In this document: in pieces, positions 51,557 to 60,422 of the stretch
How positions within the stretch are numbered: the stretch's first letter is position 1
How the letters are laid out: every line of letters begins with the position of its first letter
NCBI GenBank assembly: GCA_963821755.1
Contig: CAWGEX010000005.1
Span: 992,001 to 1,056,000 of the forward strand
Direction: 5' to 3'
DNA: 64,000 nucleotides
Source of the DNA: Bog-473 sp963821755
GTDB lineage: Bacteria > Actinomycetota > Acidimicrobiia > Acidimicrobiales > RAAP-2
Translations under genes and position numbers: made by a program
The notes under the pieces: model-generated
Databases searched by the model: none
The model's input: only the letters and a program-made list of their open reading frames with translations
Told to the model about the DNA's origin: nothing

Positions 51557-51997
51557 CTATCTCGGCGACAGGACCATCTGGGTACATCGGAAGAGCGCCA
51601 TCAGCTTTTCCGTCGAGTCGTTTGTCACCGTGGCATCCCACACGTGGGTCTGTCGGCCGAGGTGCGCCGGCTCACAGCGACATGAGACTGAGTCACCGAC
51701 ACGCGCCGACGAGAGGAAATTGGACTTCAGTTCGATCGTCGTGAAGGAGGCACCTTCGGGGATGTTGTTGCCGCACCCGATGGCGGCGCACGTATCGGCG
51801 AGAGCGACCACGGCAGGGGCGAAGAGAAAGCCGGTCCCGGCAATGAGTTTCTCCGTGACCTCTATGTGCCCAACGACGAGATCTTTGGCGGAGTGATCAA
51901 AGGTGCAGCCGAGCATTCCCGGCACGAGGGGCTCAAAAAATTCGGTCGCCCAGCGAGCTCGGACCACGGGATCTTCGAGTTCTGGGGAGGGGCTCAT
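51557..51997 (-). CDS. PaaI-type hotdog thioesterase
   Basis: 146 residues of the hotdog fold. APAVVALADTCAAIGCGNNI and SFTTIELKSNFLSSARVGD match the PaaI/YbgC-like acyl-CoA thioesterases. ATG 51997 is the first sensible start; upstream sequence in the frame is not conserved. It is divergent from the acyl-CoA dehydrogenase at 52128, with 130 bp between starts, and probably belongs to the same degradative set. Confidence 0.8.
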   Translation of the reverse strand: MSPSPELEDPVVRARWATEFFEPLVPGMLGCTFDHSAKDLVVGHIEVTEKLIAGTGFLFAPAVVALADTCAAIGCGNNIPEGASFTTIELKSNFLSSARVGDSVSCRCEPAHLGRQTHVWDATVTNDSTEKLMALFRCTQMVLSPR

Positions 51998-52127
51998 GCG
52001 CTCGACGCTAGAACCGTCGGCGCCATCGTGCTGCGAGTCCGCCTCCTCGAGCGAGGTGACGAGCGCAGCCGGTCCCATTGCGCCCGCCCGATCGGAGCCC
52101 CCGACGCGGCTCTGCGAGAATGGTCCG

Positions 52128-53282
52128 GTGGAAGCTTCGAACTTTGCCCTGACCGACGTCCAGCGCCAGTTCCGCGACACCCTCCGCCAGTACGCCGAGG
52201 AGCGGATCGCCCCCCAGGCCGCCGAGGTCGACCGCACCGCCGAATTCCCCTGGAAGTCCTTCAAGGCCTGCGTTGAGCTGGAGCTTCCGGCCCTGGGCAT
52301 TCCCGAGGCCTACGGCGGGGCCGGGGCCGACATGGTGACGCAGGCCATCATGGCGGAGGAACTGGCCCGGGTCTGTGCCTCCACCTCACTGACCATGTTG
52401 ATCTCCAAGCTCGGCATGCTCCCGGTCATGAACTGGGGGAGCGAGGAACTCAGGCGGCACTACCTGCCCAAAGTGGCCGCCGGCGAGACGCAGGCCAGCT
52501 ATTGCCTCTCCGAAGCCGATGCCGGCAGCGATGTCGCCGCCATGAAGAGCCGGGCGATCCGGGACGGGGACGACTACATCTTGACCGGGTCGAAGTACTG
52601 GATCACCAACGCCGGGATCTCCGATGTCTACGTCGTGTTCGCCAAGACCGACCCGGTCGCCGGGGGGCGGGGGATCACCTGCTTCCTGGTGGAGCGGGAC
52701 TGGGGCATCACCGTGGCCAAGCACGAGGACAAGATGGGGTTGCGGGGCAGCCCGACCGGTGAGGTCATGCTGAACGAGGTTCGGGTGCCGGCGTCACACC
52801 GCATCGGCGCGGAGGGTCAGGGGTTCACCATCGCCATGCACACCCTGGATCGGAGCCGGCCGACCATCGGGGCCCAGGCGGTGGGCATCGCTCAGGGCGC
52901 CATCGACTACTCGGCGTCGTACATGAAGCAGCGCCATGCTTTCGGCGGGCCGATCGCCGACCTCCAGGGCCTGCGCTTCATGCTGGCCGATATGGCCATG
53001 CGCACCGAGGCGGCCCGGGCCCTGGTCTACCGGGCCTGCGCCATGGTCGACGACGATCCGTCCGATGAGCTGACGCTCTTCGGTGCCATGGCCAAGGCCT
53101 TCGCCTCCGACACCGCCATGTCGGTCACCGTCGATGCGGTGCAGCTCCTCGGCGGCTACGGCTACACCAGGGACTTCCCGGTCGAGCGCTTCTTGCGCGA
53201 CGCCAAGGTCACCCAGATTTACGAGGGGACCAACCAGGTGCAAAAGGTGGTCATCGCCCGCGAGATACTCAAGCACGCCTGA
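52128..53282 (+). CDS. Acyl-CoA dehydrogenase
   Basis: FAD-dependent enzyme of 384 residues, short/medium-chain type. Visible are CLSEADAGSDVAAMKSRA (FAD/substrate), YWITNAGISDVYVVFAKT, AVQLLGGYGYTRDFPVERF and the general-base Glu in IYEGTNQVQKVVIAREIL (about residue 366). GTG 52128 follows GAGAAT by six bases, so the transcript may be leaderless. First gene of the acyl-CoA cluster running to 56.1 kb. Confidence 0.92.
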   Translation: MEASNFALTDVQRQFRDTLRQYAEERIAPQAAEVDRTAEFPWKSFKACVELELPALGIPEAYGGAGADMVTQAIMAEELARVCASTSLTMLISKLGMLPVMNWGSEELRRHYLPKVAAGETQASYCLSEADAGSDVAAMKSRAIRDGDDYILTGSKYWITNAGISDVYVVFAKTDPVAGGRGITCFLVERDWGITVAKHEDKMGLRGSPTGEVMLNEVRVPASHRIGAEGQGFTIAMHTLDRSRPTIGAQAVGIAQGAIDYSASYMKQRHAFGGPIADLQGLRFMLADMAMRTEAARALVYRACAMVDDDPSDELTLFGAMAKAFASDTAMSVTVDAVQLLGGYGYTRDFPVERFLRDAKVTQIYEGTNQVQKVVIAREILKHA

Positions 53283-53329
53283 TCGGGATCTTCGACCACC
53301 AGAGCAGCGGCCAGCGCGAATGATATTAT

Positions 53330-53343
53330 TAGAACAGGTTCTA
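53330..53343. promoter_or_regulatory. KstR-like operator at the thiolase gene
   Basis: TAGAAC-AG-GTTCTA, arms perfectly inverted. It fits the mycobacterial KstR pattern TnnAACnnGTTnnA. It overlaps a possible -10 TATATT at 53342-53347 and lies 62 bases before the thiolase ATG. Confidence 0.65.
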
Positions 53344-53405
53344 TATTCGGCCCAGTGGGGGCACCGGCCCGGGGCCGGGAGTTGCAGCAGGAAGGGACGT
53401 ATCTC

Positions 53406-54578
53406 ATGGCGCAGCCAGTAATCGTCGAAGCTGTCCGCACGCCGATCGGCAAGCGCAACGGGTGGCTCTCCGGCCTGCGTTCGGCCGATGTGCTCGGTGC
53501 CGTCCAGGTCGAGGTGATCAAGCGCTCGGGCATCGACCCGAGTGTGGTGGAGCAGGCCGTCGGCGGGTGCGTGACCCAGGCGGGCGAGCAGGGCTTCAAC
53601 GTGACCCGCACCGCCTGGCTACTGGCCGGGCTGCCCTATGAGGTGGCGGCCACCACCATCGACTGTCAGTGCGGTTCCTCCCAGCAGGCCAATCACTTCG
53701 TCAACAACCTGATCGCCGCGGGCGCCATCGACACCGGCGTCGCCTGCGGGGTCGAGGTCATGAGCCGCGTCCCGTTGGGGGCCAACGCCTCGGCCGGAGC
53801 GGGTCGGGCCATCCCCGAAGATCTGCCGTACGACATGCCCGACCAGTTCACGGCGGCCGAACGGATCGCCTCCAAATACGGCATCACCCGGGAGGACGTC
53901 GACTGGCTGGGGCTCGAGTCCCAGAAGAAGGCCGCCGTCGCCGTGGCCGAGGACCGATTCGCCCGTGAGATCGTCTCGGTCGAAGCGCCCACCGTGGGCG
54001 AGGAGGGGCCACGCGGGGAGCACACCGGCGAGCGCCGAGTGATCAGCCGGGACCAGGGTCCACGCGAGACCACGGCCGAAGGCCTGGCCAGGCTCAAGCC
54101 CGTCCTGCCCGATGGTATGCACCACGCCGGCAACTCCTCGCAGATCTCCGATGGCGCGGCCGCCGTGCTGTGGATGTCCGAAGACCGGGCCAAGGCTGAG
54201 GGCATCAGACCGCGCGCTCGCGTGGTGGCACAGGTCCTGGTCGGATCCGACCCCTATCTCCACCTCGATGGTCCCATCGCCGCCACGACCAAGGTCCTGG
54301 ACAAGGCCGGCATGTCCATGAACGACATCGACCTCTTCGAGGTGAACGAAGCGTTTGCCTCGGTGGTCATGAGTTGGGCCAAGGTGCACGACGCCGACAT
54401 GGACAAGGTCAACGTCAACGGCGGGGCCATCGCGCTCGGCCACCCGGTGGGGGCGACCGGCAGCCGCCTCATCACGACGATCCTCCATGAGCTGGAGCGC
54501 CGTGACGCCACCTACGGCCTGGTGTCCATGTGTTGTGGTGGCGCCCTGGCCACCGGCACCATCATTGAGCGACTCTGA
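53406..54578 (+). CDS. Acetyl-CoA acyltransferase (FadA5/FadA-like thiolase)
   Basis: Thiolase of 390 residues cleaving a 3-ketoacyl-CoA with CoA. Nucleophile Cys89 is in CQCGSSQQANHF, as in the steroid thiolase FadA5; NEAFASVVMSWAKV, NGGAIALGHPVGATGSRL (His) and the second Cys in SMCCGGALATG complete the active site. ATG 53406, with AGCAGGAAGGGA upstream. It is followed by a crotonase after 33 bases and preceded by a KstR-like site, pointing to sterol or branched acid degradation. Confidence 0.9.
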   Translation: MAQPVIVEAVRTPIGKRNGWLSGLRSADVLGAVQVEVIKRSGIDPSVVEQAVGGCVTQAGEQGFNVTRTAWLLAGLPYEVAATTIDCQCGSSQQANHFVNNLIAAGAIDTGVACGVEVMSRVPLGANASAGAGRAIPEDLPYDMPDQFTAAERIASKYGITREDVDWLGLESQKKAAVAVAEDRFAREIVSVEAPTVGEEGPRGEHTGERRVISRDQGPRETTAEGLARLKPVLPDGMHHAGNSSQISDGAAAVLWMSEDRAKAEGIRPRARVVAQVLVGSDPYLHLDGPIAATTKVLDKAGMSMNDIDLFEVNEAFASVVMSWAKVHDADMDKVNVNGGAIALGHPVGATGSRLITTILHELERRDATYGLVSMCCGGALATGTIIERL

Positions 54579-54611
54579 TCGTCGCCCGACAACCCGTACC
54601 GGGAAGGAACC

Positions 54612-55406
54612 GTGGAATCGACTGAGCACCTGACGTACGAACGCGACGGCGCCACCGCCATCGTGACCATGAACCGACCCGAGGCGAAGAACGCCCTCAG
54701 CCTGCCCATGCTGGTCGGGATGGCCGACGCCTGGGAGGAGATCAACAACAACGACGACATCCGTTGCGCCATCCTCACCGGCGCCGGCGGCACCTTCTGC
54801 GCCGGCATGGACCTCAAGGCAATGGGGGGCGACCAGCCCGAGAAGTACAAGGCCCGCCAGCAACACGATCCCGATCTGCACTGGAAGGCGCTGCTGCGCC
54901 ACTACGACGTGACGAAGCCGCTCATCGCCGCGGTCGAGGGCTGGGCCGTGGCCGGCGGGACCGAGATCCTCCAGGCCACCGACATCCGGGTGGCCGGCGC
55001 CGGCGCCGTCTTCGGCATCTTCGAGGCCAAGCGAGGTCTGTTTCCACTGGGCGGGTCCACCGTACGGCTTCGGAGGCAGATCCCCTACACCGTGGCCATG
55101 GACCTCCTCCTCACTGCTCGCGAGGTGCCGGCTGCCGAAGCGCTGCAGATCGGCCTGATCGGTCACGTGGTCCCCGACGGCACCGCGCTCGACAAGGCGT
55201 TGGAGATCGCCGCGGTGATCGGGCAGAACGGCCCGCTGGCCGTCGAGGCCATCAAGCGCTCGGTGCGCGAGACCGAGGGCATGTCCGAAGTCGACGGCCT
55301 GGCTCGCGAGCTCGAGCTGGGCTGGCCCATCTTCGCCTCCAAGGACGCCACCGAGGGTCAGCGAGCCTTCGCCGAGAAGCGCCCGGCCAAGTTCACTCGC
55401 CAGTGA
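54612..55406 (+). CDS. Enoyl-CoA hydratase/isomerase family (EchA19-like)
   Basis: Crotonase-fold protein of 264 residues. AIVTMNRPEAKNALSLPML and FCAGMDLKAMGG (oxyanion hole) are standard; the second half has VEGWAVAGGTEILQATDIRV and FEAKRGLFPLGGSTVRLRRQ with the catalytic Glu region. It resembles mycobacterial EchA19, a steroid side-chain hydratase, by eye only. GTG 54612 follows GGGAAGGAA. The next gene overlaps its stop (GTGA). Confidence 0.87.
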   Translation: MESTEHLTYERDGATAIVTMNRPEAKNALSLPMLVGMADAWEEINNNDDIRCAILTGAGGTFCAGMDLKAMGGDQPEKYKARQQHDPDLHWKALLRHYDVTKPLIAAVEGWAVAGGTEILQATDIRVAGAGAVFGIFEAKRGLFPLGGSTVRLRRQIPYTVAMDLLLTAREVPAAEALQIGLIGHVVPDGTALDKALEIAAVIGQNGPLAVEAIKRSVRETEGMSEVDGLARELELGWPIFASKDATEGQRAFAEKRPAKFTRQ

Positions 55407-56146
55407 GCGACCTCGACCAGGCGCCTCGCGCCGAGACGCCGGAACCATCCTCAACCGGCGACATACCGATCAACCGGGCCGCCGCCGCTATCCGCCGCAT
55501 CAGCGCCATGATGGTCGGTCAGCCACTGAGTGACGGTGCGCTCGCGGCCGCCGCCGAAGGGTTGGGATCGATCGCTGACACGCTCTCCTCGGAGGTGGCG
55601 ACGTCCAAGCGTCCCCGGCGACAGCCCGATCCCTCGCGGCATCCGGCGGACTTCTTCCCGACCAGCCCGATGATCGGGTGGGCCAATCCGATCGCCCCTC
55701 CGGTCGAGGTGTGGGCCGAGGTGGGAGAGAACGGGCAGCTCGAGATCAGGGGACGGGTCACGTTCGACTACCCCTATGAAGGGCCGCCCACCTGCGTCCA
55801 CGGTGGCGTCATCGCCGAGCTGTTCGACGAGCTCTTGGGCTCGGCCAACATCATCGCCGGCCAGGCGGGCATGACCGGGACGCTCACGGTGCGGTACCGC
55901 AAGCCCACGCCGCTCCTGGCTCCGCTCGATATCGTCGCCCGTCACACCGGGACCGAAGGCCGCAAGATCTTCACCTGGGGCGGCCTCTATCACGACGGAG
56001 AACTCACGGCGGAGGCCGAGGGCATCTTCATCGAGGTCAAGCCGGGACGCATGCTCGATATCGCGACCACCAATGCCCGCGAGTCGTCGTCGCCGGTGCT
56101 CGACCCCGAGTTCGCGCGACTCATCGCGGAGAACGCGGCCGACTGA
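55403..56146 (+). CDS. Hotdog-fold acyl-CoA thioesterase
   Basis: 247 residues. The N-terminal ~100 residues are a helical extension. The hotdog domain follows with PPTCVHGGVIAELFDELLGS, where HGG-x-IAE/D is the active-site pattern, and GTLTVRYRKPTPLLAPLDI. GTG 55403 overlaps the crotonase stop, so it is co-translated with the beta-oxidation genes, consistent with CoA release or overflow control. Confidence 0.82.
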   Translation: MSDLDQAPRAETPEPSSTGDIPINRAAAAIRRISAMMVGQPLSDGALAAAAEGLGSIADTLSSEVATSKRPRRQPDPSRHPADFFPTSPMIGWANPIAPPVEVWAEVGENGQLEIRGRVTFDYPYEGPPTCVHGGVIAELFDELLGSANIIAGQAGMTGTLTVRYRKPTPLLAPLDIVARHTGTEGRKIFTWGGLYHDGELTAEAEGIFIEVKPGRMLDIATTNARESSSPVLDPEFARLIAENAAD

Positions 56147-56177
56147 GCAGAGAGTTTCGTGGACGGTCGGCACTACC

Positions 56178-56561
56178 ATGCCCCACATGCTGGAAGATGC
56201 CGAGTTGATCGCCTTCATCCCCGTGAGCAACCTTCAGGCGGCGCGCCGGTTCTACGAATCGACCCTGGGCCTGCGGGTGACCGACGAGAATCTGTTCGCC
56301 GTGGTGGTGGACGCCAACGGGACGATGCTGCGCCTGACCGAGGTGTCCGACCTCACGCCGCAGCCGTTCACCATTGCCGGCTGGCAGGTATCGAATATCG
56401 ACGCCACCATTGACGCGCTGGTGGCGCGGGGCGTGGCCTTTCGTCACTTTGACGGTATGGGGCAGAACGCCAGAGAGATCTGGGAAACACCGGGCGGGGA
56501 CCTGGTGGCCTGGTTTGCCGACCCCGATGGCAACACGTTGTCCTTGACCAGATTCGCCTGA
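56178..56561 (+). CDS. VOC/glyoxalase-fold protein
   Basis: 127 residues. AFIPVSNLQAARRFYESTLG and the closing WFADPDGNTLSLTRF are typical VOC. ATG 56178 or 56187 (CCCACATG) may start it. Ligand unknown. It lies at the end of the acyl-CoA cluster and converges with rsgA, 6 bases between stops. Confidence 0.75.
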   Translation: MPHMLEDAELIAFIPVSNLQAARRFYESTLGLRVTDENLFAVVVDANGTMLRLTEVSDLTPQPFTIAGWQVSNIDATIDALVARGVAFRHFDGMGQNAREIWETPGGDLVAWFADPDGNTLSLTRFA

Positions 56562-56567
56562 GCGGGG

Positions 56568-57665
56568 TCAGCGGCGACCCCCGCCCGATCGTTGCCTCGA
56601 GTTTTTCCGTTCCTCGTTCGTCAACCGCCGGTCGTTCTCGGCCGCGGCATCGGCGCTCTCCCCGAGCAACCTGCGGTAGCTGGCCAGTCGCTCGGCCGGC
56701 AGTGTGCCGGCGGCGATGGCGGCCAGGACGGCACACCCCGGTTCGTTGCCGTGGGCGCAGTCGTTGAACCGGCACTGGCCCTCGAGGTCGGTGATATCGG
56801 TGAACACGGCGTCGATGCCTTCCTCGTCCACCCACATGCCCAACTCCCGCAGGCCGGGAGTGTCGATCAGGGTGCCGCCGGTGGGCACGACGACGAGCTC
56901 GCGCCACGTGGTGGTGTGGCGTCCTTTGGCATCGGCCTGGCGTACCTCGCCCGTCTTCACCGCCTCGGACCCCATCAGGGCGTTCACCAACGAGGACTTG
57001 CCGGCGCCCGAGGTTCCCAGCAGCGCCACGGTGGTGCCCCGCGTGACCATGGCGGCGATGCGGTCGATGCCGACGCCCGACACCACCGACGCCGTCACGA
57101 CCGTGAGGTCGCTGCCGATGGCCTCGGCGGCGGCCAGTGCAGCCGCCGCCGTCCCGCTGTCGACCAGGTCCTGCTTGGTCAGGACCAGCACCGGCTGCGC
57201 ACCGCTGTCCCAGGCCAGGGCCAAGAACCGCTCGATCTGACGAGGCGAGAGGTCACGATCCAGGGGGACCAGGACGAGCACGATGTCGATGTTGGCCGCC
57301 AGCGCCTGGGGTTCGGCGCGGGAGCCGGAAGCCTGGCGAATGAGCGACGCCCGACGTGGCAGCACCTCGAGCAGCTCCGCCGCGACCCCTTGGCGGTCAG
57401 ATGAGGGCAGAGGACGGACAAGGCACCAGTCCCCGACGCACACCGGCGCGACGCCCTTCGTGGCCACGGCGAAAGGGCCAACGGCCGTCAGCAGCTGGAA
57501 TCGGCCGCGGTCGACCCGAGACACCCGGCCGGCCGTCGCCCCCGGGGGGAGATCGACCAGCCTCTCGTCGATGGCGCGGCACAGATCGGCGTCCGCTCCG
57601 AGTGCGGCCAGCGACGGCGCCGCCACTAGCTCCGGCCGGTGGTCACGAGGCGCGGTCGCCGCCAC
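56568..57665 (-). CDS. rsgA: Ribosome small-subunit GTPase RsgA
   Basis: Circularly permuted GTPase assisting late 30S maturation, 365 residues. N-terminal OB-fold region, then permuted G motifs in the order LTKQDLVD (G4), LGTSGAGKSSLVNAL (G1) and LIDTPGLRELG (G3). The C-terminal zinc finger is CRFNDCAHGNEPGCAV with three Cys and a His. A basic tail ends it. Start GTG/ATG at 57665 gives normal length. Confidence 0.93.
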   Translation of the reverse strand: MAATAPRDHRPELVAAPSLAALGADADLCRAIDERLVDLPPGATAGRVSRVDRGRFQLLTAVGPFAVATKGVAPVCVGDWCLVRPLPSSDRQGVAAELLEVLPRRASLIRQASGSRAEPQALAANIDIVLVLVPLDRDLSPRQIERFLALAWDSGAQPVLVLTKQDLVDSGTAAAALAAAEAIGSDLTVVTASVVSGVGIDRIAAMVTRGTTVALLGTSGAGKSSLVNALMGSEAVKTGEVRQADAKGRHTTTWRELVVVPTGGTLIDTPGLRELGMWVDEEGIDAVFTDITDLEGQCRFNDCAHGNEPGCAVLAAIAAGTLPAERLASYRRLLGESADAAAENDRRLTNEERKNSRQRSGGGRR

Positions 57666-57759
57666 CCGGACGTGACGAGCGTGGCGAGGCAGGCGACAGG
57701 GACAGGGGCACGGTGACGAGTGTTGTGGGCGACCCTCGGAAAGTCAACAGCCCCGACTG

Positions 57760-59313
57760 TCACACGGCGCGCTGGACGCCCTCCCAGTAGGGATCGCGCA
57801 GCTTGCGCTTGTAGAGCTTGCCATTGGGGTCGCGGGGCATCTCGTTGGTGAAGTCGATGGACTTGGGCGTCTTGAACTTGGCCAGCTTGCCGGCGCAGAA
57901 CGTCAGGATCTCCTCGGCCAGGGCGTCGTCGCCGGCCACGCCCTCGGCCGGTTCGATCACGGCCTTCACCTCTTCGCCCCAGTCGTCGTGGGGGATGCCG
58001 AAGACGGCGGCATCACCCACCTTGGGGTGCGAGAGCAGCACGCCCTCGATCTCGGCCGGGTAGATGTTGGCCCCGCCCGAGATGATCATGTCGATCTTGC
58101 GGTCGCGCAGGAAGAGGTAGCCGTCCTCGTCGATCAGCCCCACGTCGCCGACGGTGAAGAAGGACCCGATGCGGTTCTTCTTGGTCTTGTCCTTATCGCC
58201 GTGGTACTCGAACCCGCCGGCGCCCATGGACATGTACACGGTGCCGATCACGTTCGGCTCGTCGACGCGGTTCCCGTCGTCGTCGAAGATGGCGATTTCC
58301 GAGATGGGCCAGGCCTTGCCCACCGTCCCGGGCTTGGTCAACCACTCTTGGGCCGTCACCAGCGTGCCGCCGCCTTCGCTGGCGGCGTAGTACTCGTCCA
58401 CCGCGTCGCCCCACCAGTCGATCATCTTGACCTTGACGTCGATCGGGCACGGAGCGGCGGCGTGGATCATGTGGCGCAGCGAGGACATGTCGTACTTGCC
58501 GCGCACGTCGTCGGGCAGGGCCAGCAGGCGGTGGAACTGGGTCGGCACCATGTGCGAGGTGGTCACCCGGTGCTGCTCGATGAGGCGAAGCATCTCTTCG
58601 GGGATCCATTTGTCCATCAGGACGACCGTGTGGCCCATGTGCAACGACGCGCTCCCGAAGCGCAGCACCGCCGTGTGGTAGAGCGGTGAGCCGATGATGT
58701 GGACGTTGTCGTCCTGGGGCTGGATGGAGAAGAGGAACAGGAGCCCGGCCAGCCCCAGCGCCGCCTCCTCGGGAGTGACCCCGAGCAGCTTGCGGTAGAT
58801 GCCCTTGGGGTTCCCGGTCGTGCCCGAGGTGTAGTTCATCACGTCACCGACGGTCCGCTCCCCGGGCAGGGTGCTCGGGTGCGAGTCACGGGTGGCGGCA
58901 TAGGAGGCGAAGCCGTCGACGTGACCCACCGACAGGCGACCCACGTCGGGGATGCCCACTTCGTCGGCCGCCACCACCGAGGCGTCGGCGAAGCGCTCGT
59001 GGGTCACGAACACCTTGGCGCCCGAGTCCTTCAAGATGTAGGCGATCTCGGGAGCCACCAGGTGATGGTTGATGGGGACCAGGCGCCACCCGGCCTGCAG
59101 GGCGGCCAGGTAGAGCTCGATCATCTCGGCGCCGTTGGGGAGGAGGGTGGCGACCACGTCTCCCGTTTCGACGCCCTGGGCCCGCAGCGCGTGGACCACT
59201 TGGTTGGCGCGGCCGAGCAGCTCGCCGGATCGCACTTCGTCGCCTTCCGGCGTGATCAGGGCCAGGTAGTCAGGATCTTCCTGGGCCAAGGCCCAGAACC
59301 CGAGGTCAGCCAT
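57760..59313 (-). CDS. Acyl-CoA synthetase (FadD-type)
   Basis: ANL ligase of 517 residues. P-loop NYTSGTTGNPKGIYRKLLG, YYAASEGGGTLVTAQEW, the hinge LFLRDRKIDMIISGGANIYP and catalytic Lys in MPRDPNGKLYKRKLRDPYW. The C-terminal segment and length resemble mycobacterial FadD enzymes of steroid catabolism. It is divergent from an SDR gene with a perfect KstR-like palindrome between them. ATG 59313 has AGAAGGAGCAC upstream. Confidence 0.88.
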   Translation of the reverse strand: MADLGFWALAQEDPDYLALITPEGDEVRSGELLGRANQVVHALRAQGVETGDVVATLLPNGAEMIELYLAALQAGWRLVPINHHLVAPEIAYILKDSGAKVFVTHERFADASVVAADEVGIPDVGRLSVGHVDGFASYAATRDSHPSTLPGERTVGDVMNYTSGTTGNPKGIYRKLLGVTPEEAALGLAGLLFLFSIQPQDDNVHIIGSPLYHTAVLRFGSASLHMGHTVVLMDKWIPEEMLRLIEQHRVTTSHMVPTQFHRLLALPDDVRGKYDMSSLRHMIHAAAPCPIDVKVKMIDWWGDAVDEYYAASEGGGTLVTAQEWLTKPGTVGKAWPISEIAIFDDDGNRVDEPNVIGTVYMSMGAGGFEYHGDKDKTKKNRIGSFFTVGDVGLIDEDGYLFLRDRKIDMIISGGANIYPAEIEGVLLSHPKVGDAAVFGIPHDDWGEEVKAVIEPAEGVAGDDALAEEILTFCAGKLAKFKTPKSIDFTNEMPRDPNGKLYKRKLRDPYWEGVQRAV

Positions 59314-59377
59314 GACGATGTGCTCCTTCTCGATTCGATTGGCACCGACCGGGCATCCGCGCCCGTCGGTCAGTTGC

Positions 59378-59391
59378 TAGAACATGTTCTA
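59378..59391. promoter_or_regulatory. KstR-like operator between FadD and SDR genes
   Basis: TAGAACATGTTCTA, a perfect 14-bp palindrome, 65 bp from the FadD start and 68 bp from the SDR start, so it could control both. It matches TnnAACnnGTTnnA. Confidence 0.75.
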
Positions 59392-59458
59392 AGTTACTGC
59401 ACCAACGAGACGACAGCACCGGCGGATCCGGGGCGGAATTGACCAGGAGAGATCGAAC

Positions 59459-60367
59459 ATGGCTGGGTTCCTCGAAGGCAAGGCGGTCGCGGTCACCGGT
59501 GGTGGTGGCGGGATCGGCCGGGCCGTGGCCCTGGCCGCCGCGGCCGAAGGCGCCAAGGTGATCGTGGCCGACTTCGGCGTCTCCATGGCTGGTGAGGACC
59601 CGAGTTCGGCCGTAGCCGATTCCGTCGTGGCGGAGATTGCCGAGGCCGGGGGAGAGGCCGTCGCCGTGGCCGACGATATTTCGAAGATGGCGTCCGGCGA
59701 GCGTCTCATCGCCACTGCACTCGACCGCTGGGGTCGCATCGACGGGGTGGTCGCTGTGGCCGGGATCCTGCGCGAGCGGATGTTGTTCAACATGTCCGAG
59801 GACGAGTGGGACGCCGTGATCGCCACCCACCTCAAAGGGCACTTCACGGTGTTTCGGGCCGCGGCCGCGGTCATGCGAAAGCAAGAGGGCGGTGGCGCCC
59901 TCGTCGGTTTCACCTCGGGCGCCTTTGGTGGCAGCGTGGCCCAGGCCAACTACGCCGCAGCCAAGGGTGGCATCGTCTCCCTGGTGCGGTCCGCCGCCGC
60001 CGGGCTGCATCGTTACGGCATCACCGCCAATGCCATTGCCCCGGTGGCCCGCACCCGCATGTCGGCCAATGTCCCGATGGATCTGGCCGAGATGGGAGAG
60101 GCCGAGGACATCGCGCCGATGGTGGTGTTCCTCCTGAGCGACCAGGCCAGGCACGTGACCGGTCAGGTCTACACCGTCGTCGGCTCGAAGATCGCCGTGT
60201 GGAACCAACCGGCCGAGGTGCGTGCCATGTACGCCGACGGTCGATGGACCCCCGAGCAGATCGCCGCCCGGCTCGACGGCAACGTGGGCCAGGAGAAGAT
60301 GGGCCTGATCGAACGGCTGGACCAGATGCGACAGGCCGCCGCGTCCGGGGAGAAGCCGAACGCATAG
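59459..60367 (+). CDS. SDR oxidoreductase, hydroxyacyl/hydroxysteroid type
   Basis: 302-residue SDR with a C-terminal extension. Cofactor loop VTGGGGGIGRAVAL (residues 13-26), catalytic Ser/Tyr/Lys in FTSGAFGGSVAQANYAAAKG. The extension (WTPEQIAARLDGNVGQEKMG) resembles the MFE-2-like hydroxyacyl-CoA dehydrogenases related to mycobacterial Hsd4A. ATG 59459 with AGGAGAGATCG upstream. It shares a KstR-like operator with the FadD gene, supporting a steroid or branched-acid role. Confidence 0.83.
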   Translation: MAGFLEGKAVAVTGGGGGIGRAVALAAAAEGAKVIVADFGVSMAGEDPSSAVADSVVAEIAEAGGEAVAVADDISKMASGERLIATALDRWGRIDGVVAVAGILRERMLFNMSEDEWDAVIATHLKGHFTVFRAAAAVMRKQEGGGALVGFTSGAFGGSVAQANYAAAKGGIVSLVRSAAAGLHRYGITANAIAPVARTRMSANVPMDLAEMGEAEDIAPMVVFLLSDQARHVTGQVYTVVGSKIAVWNQPAEVRAMYADGRWTPEQIAARLDGNVGQEKMGLIERLDQMRQAAASGEKPNA

Positions 60368-60400
60368 GCGAGCGCTAAGCCGGACGCAGAAGCCGGACGA
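60353..60400 (+). repeat. AAGCCGnACGCA copies at the SDR gene end
   Basis: AAGCCGAACGCA at 60353 encodes the last codons of the SDR gene; related copies AAGCCGGACGCA at 60377 and AAGCCGGACGAA at 60390 follow the stop. Confidence 0.65.
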
Positions 60401-60422
60401 AGAGGCCGTTAGCCTTGCCCCA

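Noticed and set aside
52008..52022. Third KstR-like site (TAGAACCGTCGGC) before the FadE at 52128.
   Set aside because: Only one half-site is present; the second arm does not match.
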